The notes beneath the pieces were generated by a model that did not search any database, was not told the origin of the DNA, and was given only the letters and a program-made list of their open reading frames with translations. From DAOPXV01 sp035352535 (GTDB lineage: Bacteria > Muiribacteriota > UBA9980), in assembly GCA_964545075.1 (NCBI GenBank), contig CAZJFS010000133.1, positions 1 through 12,663 on the forward strand: a DNA stretch of 12,663 nt, read 5' to 3'. Of this stretch, positions 1 to 6,550 are shown piece by piece; the stretch's first letter is position 1, and each line of letters begins with the position of its first letter. Position numbers and translations under genes: made by a program.

Positions 1-3000
1 GATACAGAAGAATAAACGCCGTTTATTATAGCGACGGCTTTTATTATCATTTTTGTAGAAACCGGCACCGGGATCGGACTTGAATAAACCACGGCTACGG
101 CGCTGCTCGGATCGGACGGGTCAGGCGGTTCTACGGGCTCCGTTCCCGCGACGGAACTCGAACTGGACGTATATTTGATAACCGCGCCCGAAACGGCTGA
201 AGTTATCGCGACGGTTCCATTCGGAAGCCCTGTCGGATAACTTCCGGGAGCCGGGCTAAAGAGAAGGCCGTTGCCGGAAGGCGCGAGCGGGCCGTACAAA
301 ACGTTAATGAGCGGCGTTTCCCTTGATTCGTTGCCATCCGTGCTTTTTGACTTAAGGTGAAGTTCCAGGGCGAGCTGAACCGAAACCGTGCCGAGAACCG
401 CTTTAAGTGAAGCCGGCTGAACGAGAAGCGGATTAGCGTTTCCAAGCGTGAACTCAACGGCGGTCGTCGCCGTTATCGCCGAAGCTATATCGGCCTCGAG
501 CAGCGCGGTCCCGTATGAAGCAGCCTGCGGGTTAATCATTACAAGCTCTAATTTTCCGGAATGAGCTCTGCCTATATTGACGGCGAGTTTCGAATTATCC
601 GCGTTAACCGGCGGATTCACTACGCTCAAAGCGAGAGATTCATTTATGAAATTAGGCCCGTTGCCGGAGCCGTTATCGTTAGCCGGTATCGCATTTGGAG
701 CCCCGAATAAAGGCATCTGCGGAACGAAAGTAGCGCCCGAAGCGGCCGAGCTGTTCTTGGAAGCCGGATCGATATAAACAAATTTGAGATTGCCGCCAGG
801 GAAAGCCTGAGGCGCCGGCGTAAACGCTACGTCAGAATAACCTCCCGCGGCGATATTCTTGCCGGCGGCTAATATGCCGGAATCGAAGGCGCCTATTATA
901 ACGCCGAGATCGTACCCTGCGTCCACGATAAATTCCGAATTGGCGTTTGAATTTTTAAGGACATATTTTCCCGGCGGAACATAGCCGATCCTCAGATCGC
1001 TTATAGCCAAGCCCGGAGCCGGCGGTATTTTTCCATCATCTACTATCATGGATTCTATATTGCGCAAAGTCACGACCGAGTATGAAACGATATAGCCCGG
1101 ATTCAACTCGACTCCCATCGTGGTAAGGCTTCCGGACGGAAACGGTGAAACGGCCTTGGTTACGGCCTTGAAAATATGAGTTACGCCGTTCATTTCATAA
1201 AGCTTTATTTTATTGCCGGCATCGCCCGCCGGGTTGTTCAGCGCCATAAAGCCCTTGAGTTCGTTATGCCAGACGATATTGGCGGCATCCGGCGGCGCCG
1301 GAACGGCGCCTGAAAACACCCATTCGGAAGCATTTCCGGCGGGATCGACAAACCTGTAATAAACGTTCTTTCCGGAATCGAGCGTTGGAACGCCCGTTAT
1401 AATAACTTCGCCGGTTGCGTGAGTTCTTGACGGAGCAGGTTCCGCGGCGAGCATTGTAACCGCGGAAGTATCCTGAATTCCGGCATCGGTGATGCCGATT
1501 TCAAGAGCTGAAACTTCGGGATAAGTTATAGCGTCAAGCGCCGTAACCTTTGAAACCGCATTGCTAAAACCCAGGGCATTCGCCTGAAGGATAGGTCCAG
1601 GAGCCGGAGGAGGCGCTATATCTGGTTGTATGTCGAAACCGAATTTCGTGACGGGAACTTCTTTCGCGGTAGCGGCCGTGGCGTCGAGTATGCCGTTGCT
1701 GGAGAAAAACTCGAGGCCGGCTCCAGCGAGTCCTCCTTTAACGCCGTTTTTCTGTTGATCTACCGTAAATTCCTTGGCCGTAGTTATTAAAACCGTCCTT
1801 CCCGAAGGATCGCCCTTCAGATCGACTATCGCGGTGGAACCGTTCGCAAGTGAAACGCCGCCGACCATTACCGCGGTCGGATTGAAATTTGGAACTCCCA
1901 CGGCTTTATTAAAGATTAGCCGCAGATTATTCGCCGAGGTTATCACGGCCGCGTTTAAACCGAACGAACTGAGCGGAACCACATCAAATATGAAAGAAAT
2001 ATTTTTTGTTATCCCGTTTTCCGAATAAGCCGCCGCTACGGTCGATGTGCCTTTAACCTGCGGAGCGGTATATACATTCCCGGAAACGCTTCCCGAACCC
2101 GCGGCAAGCGACCAGACGGAGACGACTTCGGATGTCGTCTGGTCGGAATATACGGCCACGGTCTTAATGGCCGAAAGATCGTAAACCATCGATACTTCCA
2201 CGGTCGAAGGCGGCCTTACGAAATACATCCCGACAAGTTTTTTAGAAAGTACCGCTACGTTCAATATAAAAGGAGCGGACTTGAAAATACCGTTCTCGGA
2301 ATACCCTGCGGTCAAGGTCGCCTTTTCGGCAAATGCGGGGGCATTGTAAGCGCTGGCTGATAATGTTCCCGCGCCTGACGATAATGACCAGGCCGGAGTT
2401 ACGATCGCGGTCGAACCGTCGGCATACCGCGCCCTGACAATTATTGCCGCGAGGTTATACGCCGATGAAATTTCAGCGGTATCCGATATTTTAGAGAGTT
2501 CAAGAGAAGCGAGTTCTCTGGGCTTTAAAACTTTGAGAATGAAATCGGAGGATACGGCAACCCCGTTTTGCGTAAAAGTAGCGCGGAAACTGGCGCTGTC
2601 TTCAGCTGGATAAGGCGTATAAACGCCATTGGCGAAATTTCCGAGCGCCGAAACAGTCTGCCATGATGGAACCACGTCGGCCGAAGATGAGTCGGAATAA
2701 AAAACCGTAGCTTTTACGCGGGCGGTCATATTATAGCTCAACCCGGCTTCAACGGTATCGGCCGATGGAACAAGCCTCATAGATACAGGCGTCTTTTCAG
2801 AAGCCGGCTCCAATTGAACCCTGATGCCATCCACCGCGAAACCAAAATCATCCGCGGTTATAGTAAATAATGTTTGCGACTGTATATATTTAGGAGCCGT
2901 AACGGTAACGATATAATTTCCAGCCGTAAATACGCCTGAAATTTTAAAGAAACCGCGGCTGTCGGTTATGGCGCTGGCGCCTGAAGGCGAAACGGTAACG

Positions 3001-4301
3001 GTAGCCCCCGGAACGCCAACTGCGTATGAAAGGGCGCCGGCGCTGCCGCGAACTATGGCCCTTCCGGCCAGAACGCTAACCGAAGACGAATTTTTCAACG
3101 CCAATAATTTATCGTCCACGATTTTTTTCATACTTGAGGCTTCGATAATTCCCTGAAAATTACCGGCTTCTATCAGAACCAGTTTCCCGCTGTCAGAAAA
3201 ACCGAGCGTAGCTCTTCCTATATATAAAAAGCCGCCCGTGAGATGAATCTCGGTGCTTCCGATACTTCCGTCCTGAAATTCAGCTTTCATAATGGCTTCA
3301 ACGGAAGTTTTCGGAAGAGTTATATCCAGCTTCCAGAAGCCTGAAGCGTCGGTCACGGTCGAATACTCCCGGCCGTCCGAAATAACGGCGACCTTTTTTC
3401 CGGCGCCCGGCAGGATCGCGCGGGCCGCTGGCGAAGCCGCCAGTATCGACGAATCGTAATTAAGATAGCCGGCCAGCGTGGTATTTGCGGCTGAAGACGA
3501 TATAACGGTAATGGAATCGCTGGCGATCCTGATTCCGCCGTAAGAAGCCACGAGGTTTAAAGACGACGCGGCGCCCGGCAAAATATTTGAGACAATAAGT
3601 CCTGAAAAGGAAGCCACGCCGTTCACGGGAACGACGGACGCGGCGCCTGAAAGAGGTGCGCCCGGAATCGCTACGGTCACCGGCAGATCCGAACCGGTAA
3701 AAATGCTTCCAAACTGGTCGAAAATTTTAACGGTGAACGCGGGTATCGCGCTTCCGGGAAGGATGGAAGATACCGGTTGGGACGGTTCCATGACAAGTTT
3801 AGACGCCACGCGCGGTATAAGTCTCGTGCCGGAAAAATTAAGCGTAACGAAGATCTGATTATAATCAGGATTTTCAGCGACCTCCTGATTGGACCTTATA
3901 AAAACTTCAGACGATCCCGTAAAGAGCCTTTCGAAATCATCCGTAGCGTTATATCTTAAAGCTGCCACGGCTGAAACCTCATATGTCGCGTGAACCGAAA
4001 ATTCTTCGTCGAAAACCACGCTGCCCTGCTGATATCCGGATGTTTTTACGGAATTAGGATGCGCCCCGCTGAGATCCTTTATAGAAACGTTAACAATTCC
4101 CTGCGCGTCGGACGGAATAGAATCGGTCGTTAGCGCGCGATCGGCCGAAGATGTATTAAAAGACATCCGTAGCGTCCCCGTGGCTTTTTCACCGGACCCT
4201 TCCGGCGAACCGGAACCGCCTCCTGAACAACCGTTTATAATTAAAAAAGCGGCCAGCAAAACGCTTAGAAGTGATGGAATGGCTTTTGAAAATTTTTTCA
4301 T
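1..4301 (-). CDS. Large multi-domain surface lipoprotein (C-terminus outside window)
   Basis: This is an unbroken reading frame of 1433 full codons, checked line by line for stops, that runs off the left edge. The ATG at 4301 is preferred over an in-frame ATG at 4310 because AAGGAG lies about 10 bases upstream of the former but abuts the latter. The N-terminus MKKFSKAIPSLLSVLLAAF is a type II signal peptide ending in lipobox I-N-G-C, with Cys25 as the lipidated residue and Ser26 at +2, which suggests the outer membrane. Domains by residue: Ig-like of the invasin/filamin style (~165-270), carboxypeptidase-regulatory-like (~275-350 and ~411-490), three tandem Ig-like repeats (~506-775), SbsA-type Ig (~778-890, with LRLIFNKAV), an Ala/Pro-rich region, and a chitobiase/hexosaminidase C-terminal-like domain (~1348-1433, with VVYSSPIPV and IIKAVAI). 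No catalytic domain is visible. A surface adhesion, structural or substrate-binding role is inferred. Domain names come from pattern recognition only. Confidence 0.88.
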   Translation of the reverse strand, partial: MKKFSKAIPSLLSVLLAAFLIINGCSGGGSGSPEGSGEKATGTLRMSFNTSSADRALTTDSIPSDAQGIVNVSIKDLSGAHPNSVKTSGYQQGSVVFDEEFSVHATYEVSAVAALRYNATDDFERLFTGSSEVFIRSNQEVAENPDYNQIFVTLNFSGTRLIPRVASKLVMEPSQPVSSILPGSAIPAFTVKIFDQFGSIFTGSDLPVTVAIPGAPLSGAASVVPVNGVASFSGLIVSNILPGAASSLNLVASYGGIRIASDSITVISSSAANTTLAGYLNYDSSILAASPAARAILPGAGKKVAVISDGREYSTVTDASGFWKLDITLPKTSVEAIMKAEFQDGSIGSTEIHLTGGFLYIGRATLGFSDSGKLVLIEAGNFQGIIEASSMKKIVDDKLLALKNSSSVSVLAGRAIVRGSAGALSYAVGVPGATVTVSPSGASAITDSRGFFKISGVFTAGNYIVTVTAPKYIQSQTLFTITADDFGFAVDGIRVQLEPASEKTPVSMRLVPSADTVEAGLSYNMTARVKATVFYSDSSSADVVPSWQTVSALGNFANGVYTPYPAEDSASFRATFTQNGVAVSSDFILKVLKPRELASLELSKISDTAEISSAYNLAAIIVRARYADGSTAIVTPAWSLSSGAGTLSASAYNAPAFAEKATLTAGYSENGIFKSAPFILNVAVLSKKLVGMYFVRPPSTVEVSMVYDLSAIKTVAVYSDQTTSEVVSVWSLAAGSGSVSGNVYTAPQVKGTSTVAAAYSENGITKNISFIFDVVPLSSFGLNAAVITSANNLRLIFNKAVGVPNFNPTAVMVGGVSLANGSTAIVDLKGDPSGRTVLITTAKEFTVDQQKNGVKGGLAGAGLEFFSSNGILDATAATAKEVPVTKFGFDIQPDIAPPPAPGPILQANALGFSNAVSKVTALDAITYPEVSALEIGITDAGIQDTSAVTMLAAEPAPSRTHATGEVIITGVPTLDSGKNVYYRFVDPAGNASEWVFSGAVPAPPDAANIVWHNELKGFMALNNPAGDAGNKIKLYEMNGVTHIFKAVTKAVSPFPSGSLTTMGVELNPGYIVSYSVVTLRNIESMIVDDGKIPPAPGLAISDLRIGYVPPGKYVLKNSNANSEFIVDAGYDLGVIIGAFDSGILAAGKNIAAGGYSDVAFTPAPQAFPGGNLKFVYIDPASKNSSAASGATFVPQMPLFGAPNAIPANDNGSGNGPNFINESLALSVVNPPVNADNSKLAVNIGRAHSGKLELVMINPQAASYGTALLEADIASAITATTAVEFTLGNANPLLVQPASLKAVLGTVSVQLALELHLKSKSTDGNESRETPLINVLYGPLAPSGNGLLFSPAPGSYPTGLPNGTVAITSAVSGAVIKYTSSSSSVAGTEPVEPPDPSDPSSAVAVVYSSPIPVPVSTKMIIKAVAIINGVYSSV
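1977..2786 (-). repeat. Three tandem ~90-residue Ig-like protein repeats
   Basis: Inside the large lipoprotein, residues ~506-592, ~597-684 and ~686-775 align to one another. Each runs as a Val/Glu-rich opening strand, then a 'TVEAGLSYNM' / 'TAEISSAYNL' / 'TVEVSMVYDL' segment, a 'YSD' or 'YADGS' turn, 'V.P.W', a 'Y.AP' turn, '(Y/F)(S/T)(E/Q)NG', and a closing 'F.L.V' strand. The pattern resembles bacterial Ig-like group 2 (Big_2) repeats. Copies 2 and 3 are the most alike, both containing YSENGI. They differ too much at the DNA level to be a recent duplication. Confidence 0.75.
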
Positions 4302-4366
4302 GAAAATCATTCTCCTTAAAAATTCTATTATTAAAAATAATTCTCGATACAGAAACTATGAAATCA

Positions 4367-4387
4367 GGCTTAAATCGCTTTTAAGCC
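4367..4387 (-). promoter_or_regulatory. Hairpin in the 5' leader of the large lipoprotein gene
   Basis: GGCTTAAA (4367-4374) and TTTAAGCC (4380-4387) form a perfect 8-bp inverted repeat around a 5-base loop. It lies between the predicted minus-strand start site (~4405) and the lipoprotein start at 4301, so it would be transcribed as a leader hairpin. No run of U follows it in the minus direction, so it is unlikely to be a terminator. It could stabilise the mRNA or bind a regulator; its role is unknown. Confidence 0.45.
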
Positions 4388-4411
4388 CGAAATACTTGCT
4401 ATTATTTTTTT

Positions 4412-4440
4412 ATAATACTAATTTAACAAATAAATGTCAA
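4412..4440 (-). promoter_or_regulatory. Housekeeping-type promoter of the large lipoprotein gene
   Basis: On the minus strand, TTGACA (4440-4435) is followed by a 17-base spacer and TATTAT (4417-4412), which matches the -10 consensus at 5 of 6 positions. The expected start site is near 4405, giving a leader of about 100 bases that holds the 4367-4387 hairpin. Together with the plus-strand promoter at 4553-4581 it forms a divergent control region. Between the two promoters (4441-4552) I see no gene, only a short GCCGCGGC palindrome at 4523-4530. Confidence 0.7.
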
Positions 4441-4552
4441 TAGTCGGACCTCGAAAATTAATGACCGGAATACTATTGAGTAAAAGAAAGCATGCAAAAT
4501 AATAGCGCCTTAATGTAAAAAAGCCGCGGCGAGCTTAGCTATAACAAATTCA

Positions 4553-4581
4553 TTGACATATTAGGTTGGTTGGAGTAAAAT
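4553..4581 (+). promoter_or_regulatory. Housekeeping-type promoter of the LolA-like/unknown operon
   Basis: TTGACA (4553-4558), a 17-base spacer and TAAAAT (4576-4581) closely match the sigma-70 consensus. The start site would be near 4588, so the leader is only about 13 bases and begins almost at the ribosome site GGAGGAG (4589-4595) in front of the ATG at 4601. Confidence 0.75.
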
Positions 4582-4600
4582 TCACTCTGGAGGAGATATA

Positions 4601-5329
4601 ATGAAATTGAATTCAAACGCGACCGTATTATTTCTTACGTTAATATTCAGCGTCGGCCTTATTCACCCGTACTATTCGCAAGCCGCTGACGGCACTGACG
4701 TTATCACGATAGAACGCAGATCCGATAAAAACAAGCCTTCATTAAAAACGCTTTCAAGCGACGAGGTAATGCTGCGCGAACTTATAAAAAAATTCAGTGA
4801 AAATATCTCGTATGAAGTCGAGAACAGCCTTCTTGAAACATCGGAAACCCAGGTCAGACGAGCCAGGATCTTCGTCCGCGACACATCCAATATAAGGGTT
4901 GAAAGTTCCACCGGTGACGGAATGGAAATAATTTCAGTGTACTCCGGAGGCGCCGCGTGGATATATTTTCCAAAGACCAATATAATAATAGACATACCGG
5001 GAAAGGAAAAAAAAGCCGGAGACGTTAATCCACAATATGATTTTATAGGCGGCTACATTGAAAACCCTTCTGATTATATTATTTTAAAAAAAACGGAAGG
5101 CTCGTTAACGACCTATGAAATATCCGGCCCGCCCGGAAATACCAGAGCATCTTACCGCTTCACGGCGGAAGGGCTCCCCGAACGCATAACCTTCGTCGAA
5201 GAAGGCCTGGGCACGCGTGAAATTAGAATTAAAAACGTAGCCATCGGTCCGATAGATGAAAAGTTATTAAAGAGACCTGAAAACGCCATTAAAATGCCGT
5301 TGAACGAAATACCGGACATTGAAAGGTAG
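4601..5329 (+). CDS. Exported LolA-like (outer-membrane lipoprotein-sorting fold) protein
   Basis: This 242-residue protein has a clear signal peptide: a hydrophobic stretch at residues 7-21 and a likely cleavage after SQA (Ala28). The mature part resembles the LolA/RseB superfamily, a half-barrel that binds lipid or lipoprotein. It has a helical start (~52-70), strands around RRARIFVRDTSNIRVESS (86-103), the hallmark 'G..W.Y.P..N' stretch YSGGAAWIYFPKTNIIIDIP (114-133), and a C-terminal strand pair near 183-212. The ATG is well supported by GGAGGAG five bases upstream. It is the first gene of an operon with the next gene 6 bp away, and it is divergent from the giant lipoprotein. A role in binding or escorting a lipoprotein or lipid in the periplasm is inferred from fold and context. 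The sequence is diverged from classical LolA, so I give no gene symbol. Confidence 0.72.
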   Translation: MKLNSNATVLFLTLIFSVGLIHPYYSQAADGTDVITIERRSDKNKPSLKTLSSDEVMLRELIKKFSENISYEVENSLLETSETQVRRARIFVRDTSNIRVESSTGDGMEIISVYSGGAAWIYFPKTNIIIDIPGKEKKAGDVNPQYDFIGGYIENPSDYIILKKTEGSLTTYEISGPPGNTRASYRFTAEGLPERITFVEEGLGTREIRIKNVAIGPIDEKLLKRPENAIKMPLNEIPDIER

Positions 5330-5335
5330 CGCTAC

Positions 5336-6532
5336 TTGCCGAATTTACAAACAGAAAAACTCGTTAAAATAATCATGCTGACGCTATTGCTGTTCCTTCA
5401 GAGCCGCTGCCTCTCATCCGCGGCGATAAATTCTGAAGATGCGGAAAAACATCTCAAAAATTTCGAGACGCTTTTCCTGAAAAATGACAATAAAAAAGCC
5501 ATGGATGAATTCGATAAATTCGCCGGAACGCTTTCGGACGAAAGCAAAGTTCCTTTAATCAGATACTATAAAGATATCGGCATGGTATATTCAGTTTTCA
5601 TGAACTATGTTTCGTCATTCCGCTCCACGGAAATCGCCTTCAACTTAAAAGAAAACGGAAAAATCAAAAATAATTTATTCGCTCTTTTTTTTAAAAAATA
5701 CAGTTCGCTTTTAACGAATCAACTGGCGCTCATCAAGACTAAAGAAAAATCGCCGGAACTGATTTCATATCTTGAAGAGCTTAATAAGAGCGAAGAAAGC
5801 GAAAAGAATTTCACGGGCGCTGATTACGCGGACATATCTTCCGAATTTGAGGTTGCCATGAAAGACGTCGCTCTTATCCGCTTCATCTCGAGCAGGCCCC
5901 TTTTTCTATTCATGCTCTACAAGAACGTAAAAGAAGCCGGCAATGATTTCCAGGCATCTTTTTTAAAAAGCGTCATATCTAAAAATGTTTCGCCTGATAT
6001 TTTAGCCTTAAGCGGCTTCCCGGAATTCGCCGGAGCGGAATCCGGAATAAAAAAAGATGGCTGGGCCATATTCGACGCCAGCCTTATGAGCTCGTTCAAT
6101 CACCGCGAAAGTAAAATATCCGCTGCCGATATCATGAAAGCCCTGAAGGGCAAAACCCTGAAAAAAGCCGACCCGTCAAAGGCCGCGGCGGTAAAGGTAG
6201 TTTTTTCAAAACATTGCTTCTATTTCGACATAGCCGGACAGGCCGTAACTAAACTTTCAAATGATGCTCCCGATTCAACAATTATACAACTGCAAAACGG
6301 AAGAAAAATAGAGATGAAACCCAGAAAATTTGACGGCGTATTTTCCGAGACGGCCTTTTTGAAAAACTGCAAAAAGATCAAATACAACAACATCGATTTT
6401 TATTGCTGCCCCGAAACCGCTAACAAGACATTTCTTCTGAATACGGGAAATGATTTCGTGGAAATAGTTTTCACGAATTTCGTTTCGGACGTCGAAGCGC
6501 AGGCCGTTTTAAATTCGTTTAAACCTCTCTGA
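5336..6532 (+). CDS. Exported protein of unknown function
   Basis: I do not recognise this 398-residue protein. It starts at a TTG 6 bp after the preceding stop, with GAAAGG about 9 bases upstream; an in-frame ATG at 5375 (residue 14) is the alternative but lacks a ribosome site. A hydrophobic stretch at residues 12-21 followed by SRCLSSAA suggests a signal peptide. Cys25 is preceded by Arg, so it is not a lipobox. The N-terminal half (~33-215) is predicted helical and lysine-rich, with a hydrophobic helix near 182-195. The C-terminal half (~235-398) looks strand-rich, has five cysteines (C294, C345, C357, C358 plus C25), and ends in 'FVEIVFTNF...VLNSFKPL'. Tight spacing behind the LolA-like gene implies co-transcription and a shared periplasmic job. 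The function is unknown. Confidence 0.75.
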   Translation: MPNLQTEKLVKIIMLTLLLFLQSRCLSSAAINSEDAEKHLKNFETLFLKNDNKKAMDEFDKFAGTLSDESKVPLIRYYKDIGMVYSVFMNYVSSFRSTEIAFNLKENGKIKNNLFALFFKKYSSLLTNQLALIKTKEKSPELISYLEELNKSEESEKNFTGADYADISSEFEVAMKDVALIRFISSRPLFLFMLYKNVKEAGNDFQASFLKSVISKNVSPDILALSGFPEFAGAESGIKKDGWAIFDASLMSSFNHRESKISAADIMKALKGKTLKKADPSKAAAVKVVFSKHCFYFDIAGQAVTKLSNDAPDSTIIQLQNGRKIEMKPRKFDGVFSETAFLKNCKKIKYNNIDFYCCPETANKTFLLNTGNDFVEIVFTNFVSDVEAQAVLNSFKPL

Positions 6533-6550
6533 GATCATTGAGAGTTTAAA
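6518..6550. terminator. Shared inverted repeat at convergent gene ends (possible bidirectional terminator)
   Basis: TTTAAA-C-CTCTC (6518-6529) pairs with GAGAG-TTTAAA (6540-6550), 11 pairs with a one-base bulge around a 10-base loop. It covers the last codons of both convergent genes, whose stops are 2 bp apart. The outer TTTAAA arms give short U-rich ends in either direction, but there is no long U tract, so efficiency is uncertain. Confidence 0.4.

Noticed and set aside
4180..4443. An 87-codon plus-strand open frame running into the divergent promoter region
   Set aside because: It overlaps the lipoprotein signal peptide on the opposite strand, contains the minus-strand promoter, and has no recognisable product.
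5408..5413. Lipobox at Cys25 of the unknown exported protein
   Set aside because: The residue before the cysteine is arginine, which signal peptidase II does not accept; an ordinary signal peptide is more likely.
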